From contig JAYWVB010000008.1 of NCBI GenBank assembly GCA_039881045.1, positions 558,001-622,000 on the forward strand: DNA of 64,000 nucleotides, given 5' to 3'. The notes under the pieces were generated by a model. The model was not told the DNA's origin and made no database searches. It saw nothing but the letters and a program-made list of their open reading frames with translations. The translations under genes and the position numbers were made by a program. Source of the stretch: Chaetomium olivaceum (taxonomy: Eukaryota > Ascomycota > Sordariomycetes > Sordariales > Chaetomiaceae). This document shows positions 8,948 through 19,066 of this stretch, in pieces (the stretch's first letter is position 1; the number at the start of each line of letters is the position of its first letter).

Positions 8948-11397
8948 TCATTCGGAGGGCGTGGCGTTTAGAGTGGCAGGGTGAGGTGTACGTCGTTTAT
9001 GTCTTGAGGTTTGTTGCATATCGACGACCCATATCCCAAATCGGAGCTCTCCCTCGTCGTCCATATGCCCCTCCGAGTCCGGCGGTCTCAGCGGTAGTGT
9101 CCGAGTGGACTCGGATCTTGAGCTTCGCGTTCCCAACCAAAAACCATAGCGTTCCTCCGTCTTCTTTCCTTTTCCCTCAATCTGCTCACCGTTCCTACTA
9201 GTGGTCAAAACAGCTTCTCCGTCCCCAGGCCCCATTTGCCCTGGTGGATTTCCCCCAACTTTCTCATCATCACCATCCCAATCATAAACATCCCCATCTA
9301 CCAGCAGCGCCAGTACGCTCGCGATGCTTGTCGGCGGCCGGGGCAGGACTGCCGCCGCCCCCCTCGGTGCCAACAGCGCCCCTCAGCACGGCAAACAGCA
9401 ACGTGGCCCCGAGCAGGCCCTGCATGACCCGCGTAGCGGCCGGGTCCTGGATGACGCGTCGGCGGCGTGTAGTAGTAGAAGTAACGGTGCTGTTATCATG
9501 CTGTATGGTAGTAACTGTGCCGCCCAGGGGACTCATAGCGGTGGCCGGGTAGGTGGTGGTGTTGAGGGTGCCCTGGCCCGTGCGGTCGAAGACGCCCGTG
9601 TCGTTTGGGACGGCACCGGCGTATTGTTCGTAGCCCGGGAAAGGAATGCGTGCGGTGCTGCTGAGCGTCTGCGCCATGACGATGCTGTGCTGGAACTTGA
9701 TAGCATCCGCCACGGTGTCCGCTAGAGCGGGGTCTGCCAGGGCCGAGAGCGGCACCCCGTACGGCGAGGTGACGATGGTGGCAAAGAAGGTGTCCATCTT
9801 GGCGCCGAGCGTTTTCACGGGTAAAGAGAAGAGGTCTTGGTACACGCTGAATTCAAACTGCGACGTGGAATTAGCTGCGGATATCCCCTTGTAGACGGTT
9901 TCCTCCTTGGGCTTGGGCGGATGGTCGGGATGGATGGCGAGTTCGTCCCCGAGAAAGACGGCGTCTACGTCGACTGACTCTATTGAATGACGCGTTGCAG
10001 CTCAGCACAGATGCCGAAACCGATCCCGGCGAGCAATGTCCCCATATGTAAACGTAGCTGCTACAGGCACGCTGTGACGAACCTCTCCTGGACCTTGTCC
10101 TGTTAGGTTCAGTCTGATTGAAGGTGTCTTGCAAAGGTACTAGGTTCGGTGCAGCCAAAGGGTGCACAACAAAGACTTGTCTCAACAGTAGGCTCTCGAG
10201 CTTGTAGCGAACTGTAGTTGTGATTGCTAACTGGAGAACTCCCAGAGCTCTCCAGAACGAGTGACTATATACTATCTACTTGCGTTGCTCATAGTGCTCA
10301 CGAGTCTTGGCTCTGAGCACACTGAGCAGAGTGTGCTCATGGTGCTCACGAGTCTTGGCTCTGAGCACGCTGAGCACCGCGGTTCCCTGCCTTCCATTGG
10401 TTATGCGTCTTCCCCGATGATTGGTTCGGGGTATTGCCATCATACCCCGCCGGCCGGCTGCATGCGACCATAATCGTGACACACGCAGACTCATGTTTAG
10501 AGTTATCGGCAAGGTTGCCGCGAAGGTCCCTTCTGAAGCCTCTGGATTATCTTGATGGAACAAGGCGGTCACGGAAAGTTCGGGCGGAAATGGTTCGGCG
10601 TTTTCTTCGATCTCCCTAGGACAGAATTCTCCAGTGACGTTAACTCGGATCCTGTCACCGGCAGGCCACAAACCGTTATAAAGGAATGTGATGTTCAATG
10701 CGTGATCAAAATGCACTATGTCGGCGACAATATCAGATTGTGGGTGCTGGTGACAGACCAAACCACTCCTCAAAGCCGGCACAACCCCGTGTATTTCCGT
10801 TTCGGACGATTTCAGTTGTGTGTTTGGGTTTGTACATATCTAGGGTCAGAGCGGGAAACGCAAGACCTTAATACGTAAACGCCGGCGCCGATAGATTGCT
10901 TTGTAACATCAGGGTCGAGATAATACCAAGTTCGTTCTCTCCCATCCCAGATCCGGAATTGACGCCGTTGACCACGATATAATCGTCATGGTACATTTTC
11001 GACGTGAAGGACCCGACAAGCCGGAGATGTTGCTGTGACGCTAGCGGCCGATCCTCTTCAAAGAAGAGGGACGCAGAAGTGATAGTAAGTAGGCCCGCAA
11101 CCATTGCAGTTGCGGTGGCCATAGCTGCTGCAGGAATTTGACGAGTGATGATCTGTCTATAGAGGGCGTGTACACCCAAAAGACCCCGCAGGTTTAAGCC
11201 GACAGATTGTCGAGCCGGAGACGGGCCGTTACGCATCGCGTAGAACGGTACCAGGGTTCGTAGTTCGGAGTCTGTTGACAAGAAGAACATGCCTATCAGA
11301 CTTGAACTCGGAATGGGCAATAGAGTCCAGAGATAGTGCAGATAAGTCCCCGGAGGAGACGCCGTGCCGATACCGTCATTACTGTCACATCAAGTGT
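8948..11397 (-). pseudogene. DUF3433-like multi-pass membrane protein, broken
   Basis: Fragments in all three minus frames line up in order as one protein. They are: a membrane segment, then STDSELRTLVPFYAMRNG and ARQSVGLNLRGLL (11.1-11.3 kb, typical DUF3433 repeat, PF11915); FFEEDRPLASQQHLRLVGSF; NLSAPAFTY followed by an in-frame TAA at 10868-10870, after which the same frame continues GLAFPALTLDMYK; ALRSGLVCHQHPQ in another frame (10.78 kb); WGHCSPG to SCNASFN (about 10.0 kb); a one-base shift into VDVDAVFLGDELAIHPD; SVYQDLFSLPVKTLGAK; and a last shift near 9350 into PTSIASVLALLVDGDVYDW, ending at 8948. The family is fungal, with two DUF3433 repeats and about 1000 residues. The N-terminal repeat is not found upstream, so the copy is 5'-truncated as well. 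The TAA fits a CAA-to-TAA transition. The frameshifts alone could be sequence errors. Confidence 0.65.
10294..10376. repeat. 48-bp tandem duplication with internal dyad
   Basis: The stretch GTGCTCACGAGTCTTGGCTC (10294 onward) recurs at 10342, and 34 of 35 following bases match. Each unit starts GTGCTCA and continues to TGAGCAC, so it also forms a hairpin-capable dyad. It lies inside the broken DUF3433-like gene, in a segment (about 10190-10480) that does not resemble the family. Confidence 0.75.
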
Positions 11398-11655
11398 TGC
11401 AACGTAGGACAAGCGGCTGAGTCAATGTCGCGACGAGAGCGAATCATGAGTTGCATCACCGCAGTTCGAAGCAGCTCAATTTAAGAAACGCCGCCGGCCG
11501 ACCACCCACACACAGTTGAAGCAGCGCCGACACGAGGCCAGTCACCGAGCTCCGCCGCTGATCGACGGCGCCGCAGTGTTGTATAATTATTCATTGCAAC
11601 ACACAGTGCGTAATACACAACTTGCTGTCATGCTGGGTTGGAGGTGAGAGCCTGA

Positions 11656-12650
11656 TCAATTCCCAAGCAACGGCGCCGTCTCGCTTGCAGATGCCGCTCC
11701 CACCGGCAAGGCGTCCCCATGATAGACCATCCGCCGCCGCACAATCCGCAGCAACACCAACTGCACGACAGCAAAGATGGCATAGTCAAAGGGCACGAAA
11801 CCGACCAGCCTAAACCAACTCCCCCCATCCCTCGACCACGACCCATGCCACGGATACACAAGTCGCCACAGCCATGCAAGTGCAAGCACCGCAAACGCCA
11901 GGGCCTGCACGCCCAAACCCACCGTGCTTAGCGCACCCGGTCCCGCGCCCGGTGGTCGTCTCCAGATCGTGCGGGCTTGGGCATACAGCGCGGCGAGGCC
12001 CAGAACGTCGACGACCGGGTTGACCCACGCCCTGTGGCCACCGGTAAAGAAATCGGTGGCCCACTTGGATTGCTCGTGATACGGATCGCGCATGGCCGCG
12101 TCGATAAATATGGGCACGACTGAGATGAGCAGGAAGGCCAGATAGAGGGTGCAGACGTCAATGCGACGACGGATGTCACGGTCGGAGCGCCAGACGAGGG
12201 TCATGATGAAACTGGTAGTTGTAGACTGCGGTTAGAAGCCGATATCATCAAGTAGAGTCTGATTGAGTGATATATTTCGCATCGGGACTCAAAACTTACA
12301 TCACGAGCCATAGCACCCAGACCAAAGCGAACTGGACCAGATTGATGACATCGCCGGTATCTGCAGGACTGTGGATGAAGAGGGAAAGTTTTTCGGCTCG
12401 GCAGTTGACGATGAAAAGGAATGAGAAGGTGAAAAGCTCGGTCGCGACAACGAGATTGAAGAGAACGTAGTAGAGCGAGAGTCCAGAGCTGTCCTTTCGC
12501 GCCCACAGCAACCGAATTTGGGGCAGAAATGAGAAAAGGGTCAAAAAAAGAAGGAGACTGCGTGTTTATGTTGGCCTAGGTGAGCCCCTCATCAAAATGG
12601 AACTCCGGGGCGGTGAGCGCTTACATTCTCTGCCAGTTAGGCAACTCCAT
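11656..12650 (-). CDS. PQ-loop repeat multi-pass membrane protein
   Basis: Three exons: 12650-12625 (26 nt), 12557-12300 and 12211-11656. The introns are 12624-12558 (67 nt, GTAAGC to ACGCAG) and 12299-12212 (88 nt, GTAAGT to ACCAG), both phase 2. The product is 279 residues. The tiny first exon encodes MELPNWQR. The first membrane span contains the FLPQIRLLW PQ motif (residues about 19-27), followed by a second span (LVVATELFTFSFLFIV). About six further hydrophobic segments follow, and the tail ends in ETAPLLGN, a dileucine-like sequence. PQ-loop proteins include lysosomal/vacuolar amino-acid transporters and SWEET-like carriers; the substrate here is unknown. Only one clear PQ motif is visible, so assignment to a transporter subgroup is weak. 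The reading frame is unbroken after splicing. Confidence 0.75.
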
Positions 12651-13298
12651 GTTGGAGGGGGGGTTGAAACGAAAGTTTTGAAATCAACACACACGTTATA
12701 CAAGAGGAAGAGCAGTCTTGAGGGGCCGCCCAAACTGTGGCTTCTGAGGTGAGCGAATGCTGTCGAGACCGAGGAAATACAATGAAGTGTACCTGGTAAA
12801 ACACGAAGGCTGGTGCCTGTTAAATAGTCGGTGTCGGAATCCCCGCCTGCTCCGCGGGGCTTCGTACTGTATACGTACATACATCTGAACCTTAGCCCCC
12901 AAAATTCTAGCGTGCCAAGTCGCTGAATCCTACATAAAGGCGGACAGCAGCATCCTGCGATGGACGATTTGGGCCAAAAGGGGGCTGAGAGTGCGGGAAG
13001 AAATCTTAAAAATTACATATCATACAGCGGAACGGTCGGCGTGACTCACAGTGAGGTAACATACAATACACATAGATACTGCGAATGCGTCCCGTCCTCC
13101 CGTATGCATTGCGGACTAGGGGAAATCAGAGGTGAATTCATGCCCCATCATGACGGATTAACTAGCATGTTGCCTGATGTGAAGCATGTGACTGCATAGA
13201 ATCGAAGCGAATAATCTGTAACATGAGAATGAAAAGTCATGGCCCTAAGCCCCTAACCCTACCTAGATAGTTTTCTATTCTCAACTTCTCAGGCTCGA
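12651..13298. other. Intergenic between PQ-loop gene and LINE
   Basis: About 650 bp with no supported gene. The right part (about 13160-13298) is the pre-insertion sequence next to the LINE target site. Confidence 0.3.
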
Positions 13299-13312
13299 GT
13301 CAGGGAAACAAT
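13299..13312. repeat. LINE target-site duplication, copy 1
   Basis: GTCAGGGAAACAAT here is repeated exactly at 18714-18727, on either side of the LINE. Such variable-length direct repeats are made by target-primed reverse transcription. The bases following this copy (TATTATTC) correspond to a short AAT-type tail of the element on the minus strand. Confidence 0.85.
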
Positions 13313-13491
13313 TATTATTCATACCCCGCTATGCCCTAAGGCGTGCCGGACCTTCAGCTATTTAATGTACAGGAAAACCGCGCCCTCGCGGGCCGGATGA
13401 AAAACCCATACCGACAGTTAAGGAAAGTACATGTGCGTGAGCCTGCGTATACAAAGAGAGGAGGCCTCCTGGCCTCCGAGGGAGGTGCGTG

Positions 13492-16400
13492 CTAGGCCGC
13501 CGCTTCTAGCTCAAGCCTCCTGGCCAAACTGAACATCATCAGCCTCCCTGAGTCCATTAGCCATTCCAGGACCCTCCCCGCGAGCCGTGCCGATGCAGGA
13601 TCAATACCGTGTAGAACAGAGTAAAAGTCCCGTCGCGTTCGAATATCAGTTCTCTCCCATCTTCGAGTCAGCGGTGGGGCCAAACACCACACTACCAGGT
13701 GCTCGGCAGTCTCCCGTCCTTCGCCGCACTGGCAGGCGGGCGTTAGGATCTCTGGGACTCCTCGTGTAAACAGAAAGTCCCGTAGGCCTATTGCCCCCGT
13801 TCGGATCTGGACCAGCAGAGAACTCCTCGCCTTGGTGAGACCGTCGTGCCGTCTTAGCGTTTCATCTCGGAATAGCGTCTCTCGCTGATGGTCAAAGTCG
13901 TCCGCCGGTCTGGTGATTGCTCTACCGTCCCGCTCCTTTAGCCACCTCGCTCTCCAGGCGTCCTCTACCACACTGTCCGTGTCTGCGGCTCCCCCCGTCC
14001 AGCGCGCGATCGTGCTCGCGGCTTTCTCCACTGCCGTGGGCTCCTGCAGTCCCACGGTTCGCGGCCGGCCCCTGTTGCCGCTCCTCGGGCGGAGCCTCTG
14101 CTGTATCTTGCGACAGGCAGTGAGAATGATCCCCCCTGCGGTCCTCTTGCCGCCCTGGCCCTCGTCCAGGTCGGTTCGCTGGAGTCTGGTTTCAAAGTCT
14201 GCAAGCCGTTTGTTGAAATACAGGTCTAACGGTGGCACCCACGTCTCCGTCTCGAGGTTGCGAATGGGAGTGGCTTTGAAGGCTCCCGCCACAATCCGCA
14301 AGCTTTTGTTCTGGACCTTCCCGAGGGCCCCGGTGATGCCTTTCCTCACCGGCTCTCCTTCCACGTCCGTGGGGATGTGGAACGACGATGCGCCATAGGC
14401 CAGCGCTGACCGGATGCACTTTGTGTACACTTCTCGCGCCTTGGCTAGCCCTGGTCCCCACGTTTTCGCCGCTATTCTCGACAGTGCGTAGCTCTGGGTC
14501 TTCATTTTCTTTTCCACCGCCGCAAGGTGGGCTTTCCAGTTGAGCTTCCGGTCCAGCCAGACTCCCAGGAACCTGGCAGACTCCGTCGGTCTGACGGGGC
14601 TGGTGCCCCCCCCTGGGTTGGTGAGGTTTAGCTCGTTTGTCCACTGCCGTCGTCCCTTGTTGAAATGGATGAGTTCGCTCTTTTCCGGGGCAAACTTCAT
14701 CCCCCGACTGTCGGCCCATCGTAGACACGTTTCCCACGCCGCCTCTAGTTGCCGGACGTTAGCCTCGGGGTTACGACCAAATACCATGAGGTTGGTGTCA
14801 TCCGCAAACCCCGCTATAGCCAAGTGAGGGTGTTCGTCTTTTAGCTGCTTGTATAGTGAGGAAATGTAGAGGATGAAGAGGACAGGGGAAAGGGGTGAGC
14901 CTTGGGGGACCCCTGCCCGAACTGCCGTCGGTGCCGCTGCCTTGCCGTCAAAAAGGAGGGTGGCCTCGCGGCCCGTCAACCAGTCTTTCGTCCAGAGGAC
15001 TAGCCACCTCGGGTAGCCCATTTCCCGCAGCGTTGCTAGCAATCGGGTGTGGTTGACCGTGTCAAAGGCTCCTGAAATGTCGAGTTGCAGTAGGGACGCC
15101 GCGGCCTTCTGTCTCCACGCCTCCTGGACCTGGGCTACTACTAGCCGGACAGCCAGCTCTGTGGAGCGATGTGCCCTGTTTCCCATCTGTTCGTCTGGTA
15201 ACAGGCCGTTGGCTTCTGCCGCTTGAGTGACCTTTTTGGCGACCACTGACTCTATTACCTTCCCTAGGGTTGGCAGCAGCGCAATGGGCCTATATCCCCC
15301 CGGGGTCTGATACACTGGCGGTGCTTTTCCCGGCTTCGGTAGTACTACGGTCCTTGCCCTTTTGAAGCGGTTGGGAAACCATCCCAGTTCCAGGCATCTC
15401 GTCACTAATACGGCGAGCACTTCAGCCAGTGATGTTCCACACGCCTTCAGTAGACCCATCGGCAGCAGGTCCTCCCCTGGCGCCTTCCAGGGGCTTGCTC
15501 CTCCTATTGCCTTCGTGACCTCGGTCGGTGTCACTGCCTGAGAGACGTCGAAGCCCGGGTTCCAGCTGCCCAGGAAGGCTTGGTCTTCCACGTCCGTTAG
15601 GTTGGCCGGAGGGTCCGGGAAGAACCTCTCGGCTAGTGCGCTGGCCTTCTGATCATGCGTTTCGGCTGTTACCCGCCCGGACGAGTCCTTAAATGCCGGT
15701 AGCCTCGGTGGTTCGGGCGGCAAAAAGCTCCGTAGCCTAGCCCATCTTTCCAGTCTCCAGATCCGGTCAGGCTTCTCTGCCTCGCTTGCGTCCTGCAGAT
15801 TGTTCCTCCAAGCCCTCGTCCGCGCTTCTCGCGTTGTTCTGGCAAGGTCCTTGAGCCTTTCGCCGAGCTCCTCCCAACAGTACTCTGCCCGAGTCTCCTT
15901 CGCCAGCCTTTCTGCCCTCCGGGCCTCCCGGGCGGCCTGTTGCACCTCCGCAGTCCACCAAGGAGAGCTATAGCCGCAGCTTCCCTTCTTCCGCGGAGTA
16001 CTTTCCCCTGCGACCCAGGTGAGCCACCCAACCAGGCTGTCGAAAGCTCTGTCAAGGCCCTCGACTGTTCGGATCCTGGCCAGTAGCCCGTTCGGTCCCG
16101 GGTCTGTGAGTCCCATAGCCTTGCACAGTAACGTTGATTCAGCCTTCACCCTCTCCTTGTCCATCTTCTTCCAGGCCCAGCCGTCTGGTTGGGTTGGCCT
16201 CGGCCCATGCCCTCCCCCAACCTCGAGCACCTGTGGGTAGTGGTCCGACTTTCCACGACACTCTTCTCCGTAGTATACTGTTTGGAGGTTTTCTGACGTC
16301 CAGAAGTGGTCAATGGTTGACGGGCGGCCTCGCTGCCGCCCTTGAGGGGCTCGCGTTGCCGCCCCTTTTGGCGTCCTGATGGTGAGGTCCCACAGGGAAC

Positions 16401-16870
16401 TCAGCTTCAATAGGTCTTCGGATTTCCTGTCGTAGCGTCCAAACTCGTCCCACAGTGGGTGCTTTAGGTTGAAGTCCCCTGCTAGCACCACCGGGTGGCT
16501 CGGCCTTTGCCGCCCTTGGAGGGCTCTCGGCACGTTCTCACCGCCGGGAGGGTTGTAGATGGACCAAAGCTCGAATCCGCGACCTTCTCCGCCAAGGTCC
16601 GCCTCTGGAAACCACACGCGACACCAATTCTTCCGTGGCTTCGGAGTCCCACTGCCTGATTTCAAACCTTTTGCTTACATATATCGCCGCCCGCCCCTCG
16701 AGTTTGTATACCAGGTGGTATCTGCTGCTCCGGGGGCAGTATGTGGACTTCGTCTCCTTGTTGATCCACGGTTCTTGTACCGCCAGGAGGTCGTATTTGG
16801 CCTCTTCCAGCAAAACTTCCAGTGTTTGCTTGATTCCTTCGGTGTTCCAGAGTAGGATTTTAATTTTCAT
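13492..16870 (-). CDS. LINE ORF2: APE-type endonuclease and reverse transcriptase (one frame break)
   Basis: The frame starts at the ATG at 16870 (MKIKILLWNTEG) and is about 1125 residues long if one base is corrected. The endonuclease half shows NTEG, LLAVQEPWIN, YNPPGG, VVLAGDFN, STIDHFW and SDHYPQ, the order of catalytic blocks of AP-endonuclease-like domains. Between QWDSEATEE (about 16630) and NWCRVWFPEAD the frame changes, so the intact-looking long frame begins only downstream. The RT domain follows with YRPIALL, LQLDISGAFDTVNH, GVPQGSPLSPVLF and the catalytic FADD (near 14805). After the RT there is no RNase H domain. The protein ends with a CQC-TAEH-C zinc-binding motif near 13720. 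It would nick target DNA and copy the element RNA in place. Confidence 0.9.
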
Positions 16871-18229
16871 CGCCTGCGACGGTGATCGAGTCCATCGTAG
16901 TGTCTCCCTCAGCGTCGCGGCGCTCCAGGGTGGCAGTAGCCGGGGGGTTAGCGGGGGCGGCAGGCGTTGGTCCAGTGGCCGGCTCGGGTGCTCGGGGCGG
17001 CGGGGCGGCGGTGTCGACACCGCTGACTATCGGGCTTGCGAATCGCACCCTCGGCACCCCGAAGTTGATCCTGGTCTGATGGGGGTCTGAGAGAGCCTGG
17101 CGCTGGGCTGGCACCTCGGCGGTCTCCCTCTCAACCTTTTTCTGCCTACCACTTGATAGCTTTCGTCGTCCCTCTCGTCGCCTTCGAAGTTAAACGCTGG
17201 AGCGCTCGTGGGAGCCGTGCTGGTAGAGTTCGTGGCTGCGGTTTCGTATGTCCGCGGTCGGAACTGGTAGGCCTCCTTGGCCTTGGCGAGGGTCTTCGAC
17301 TTCTCCGGACACTCTCCCGACCACGCCGGATGCCTTCCTCCGCAGGCTGGGCATCGGAGCGGGGTTTCGCCTCCGTGAGTAGGGCACTGGGCCTCACCAT
17401 CCTTGCCGCCCTCCCCATGGGCCTTTGTCCCGCAACGCGGGCACAGTGGAGTCGCCTTGCAATAATGTTGCGTATGTCCCCACTTCCAGCACCTGTAGCA
17501 CTGCGTTGGGCTGAGGGCAGCCCAGTAGGGCTCGCAGTCCAGTAGCTGAGCCCTCCAGATCACTCCCTCCTCGCACGCCTTGCGTGCCTCCTCCTGGGAG
17601 GTTAAAGCAACTAGCACTGTTGCCCGGGTCGCCTCCCTGTGTCTCGGTATTCTGAACTTCACCTTGTCTACTGTGCGTAGACCAGTTTCCTTTTCAAATT
17701 CCTCCTCGGTGACCCCTTGGAGGTTCTTCTTCCACACGCCTTTGAGCAGCACTGCAAAGGTTCGCTTGCTCTCTACGGCCTGCTCTCCAAAAGCCTCCTT
17801 GATCCAGTTGGTGTTTGTCGAGTGCCAGTCTCTTGCCCCCGCGCTCTGGAATGTGACGATCGTGTCGCCGCTGGGGAGCCTTCGGGCTGCAACTGCTCCC
17901 TTCTTGATAGACACCCGGTTGACGGCCTGGATGGTTTCTTGTGGGGTGCGTTTGGCGAGATCGGCTGGCATTCCTCTGCCTTTGACTAGGATCTCCTTGT
18001 TTATGCGGGTCGGCACTATCTTTGTTGGGGTGTTGGGCACCGACTGGGGGGGGGGGGCCGCTCCGTGGGAGGCCACTGCAGCCCAGGACCTTTTATCCTG
18101 GGTTTCAGAAAGGACTGCCTTCATTTCCTCGGCCATCGCTTTGCGGATGTTGGCCAGCGAGATGCTTCCGGTTTGGTTCTGGGTCACATTGTAAATCTTG
18201 TGGAAGGCTGTTAGCAGGTCCTGTCCCAT
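16860..18229 (-). CDS. LINE ORF1: gag-like protein with CCHC zinc knuckles (one frame break)
   Basis: The main frame starts at the ATG at 18229 and reads to a stop at 17027. The true C-terminus appears to be in the next frame, from about 17140 to the TAA at 16862-16860 (tail MDSITVAGDEN), because that stop overlaps the ORF2 start exactly. The break lies near the GCAGAAAAAGG run at about 17140. Residues about 215-310 hold a classic CCHC knuckle (CYRCWKWGHTQHYC) followed by two variant knuckles (CPRCGTKAH and CPACGGRHPAWSGEC). ORF1 proteins coat element RNA. A run of 11 G at about 18048-18058 lies inside the coding part and encodes a proline stretch; its length in the read may also be wrong. 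Confidence 0.8.
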
Positions 18230-18713
18230 CCCCTCGCTGCCCCTTTCCTCTCTGGGCTTGCCAGTCCCACCAGTCCGTCGACGAGCCTCTTGACAGCTTC
18301 CATGTCGGAGGGCGGCGGTGAGAGAGGCGGGGGGGGGGGCCGGGTAGGTGCCGGGACTGCTCTAGTCCCCTTCCTCGCCTTCGGGCTGAAGGAGCAGGGC
18401 CGGCCATCGTGTCCCACTTAGGGGTTCAGGGGCGGTGTCGAGGGTTCGCGGTGGCGTGGTTGTCCGGGCAACTGTGGGTGGGCCGGGTAGCTTGTTGGTC
18501 TGTGCGTTGGCGGAAGAGATTTTCAGGGTGGCTGCGCGCCCGCGATTGCCTCTCTTTCCACACCCGTGCAGCCGCGCTGCGGATCGCGCCTCGGTGCAGG
18601 TGGTGTGGTTAGATAGCGTTTTGCAAGGGCTTTTAATCAACACTGGTTCTGAGGGTTTTGGCCGCCAATTCGTTTCCTCTCCTGATTATTTATTGTTAGT
18701 CACCCAACGGCAC

Positions 18714-18727
18714 GTCAGGGAAACAAT
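18714..18727. repeat. LINE target-site duplication, copy 2
   Basis: Exact second copy of GTCAGGGAAACAAT, adjoining the 5' end of the element. The two copies define the insertion limits without reference to any database. Confidence 0.85.
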
Positions 18728-19066
18728 ACGTTGAAAAAAGGTTAAAAAATTGTGAATGGAGCGATATGACTCGCAAGTGCAATCATATCCAGAACTTAGG
18801 ATCAAGAAGACAACGCGATTTACATCGGAGTAAGAATATCCGGAAGGTCCTTTATTCTCAGGTGATGCTTTGGAATTCCCTCCTAAGCCAGCTGACAGTT
18901 CCCTCTAAGATTACCTTGGTAACGTAGATGAGATAAGGTACTGTACTGTACCTACATGTACCTAAGGCAGCGTCGGGAGTTGCATAATTACGGCACGGAA
19001 GTGTTACCTCTCCGTGTTTCGTGACCCACTTCGTCCAACCTGCTCAATGTCGGACGATGTCGGACG
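18728..19066. other. Intergenic, AT-richer than average
   Basis: About 340 bp between the LINE and the broken gene at 19067. TACCTA/TACTGTACTGTACC-type short repeats occur at about 18935-18965. No gene seen. Confidence 0.3.

Larger units (their letters stand above)
13313..18713 (-). mobile_element. Non-LTR retrotransposon (Tad/I-like LINE), full length, about 5.4 kb
   Basis: The element lies on the minus strand, with its 5' end at about 18713 and its 3' end at about 13313, bounded by an exact 14-bp direct repeat. It carries ORF1 (nucleic-acid-binding, zinc knuckles) and ORF2 (endonuclease plus reverse transcriptase), a leader of about 480 nt and a 3' region of about 180 nt ending in a short AAT repeat instead of a long poly(A). 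The two frames overlap by 11 nt. Each ORF contains one apparent frame break, so this copy is probably not autonomous as it reads here. The coding sequence is GC-rich and has no internal stop series, arguing against heavy repeat-induced point mutation and for a fairly young insertion. Confidence 0.85.

Noticed and set aside
16600..16670. Programmed frameshift in LINE ORF2
   Set aside because: The break falls inside the endonuclease domain, where a programmed shift would serve no purpose; a simple indel is more likely.
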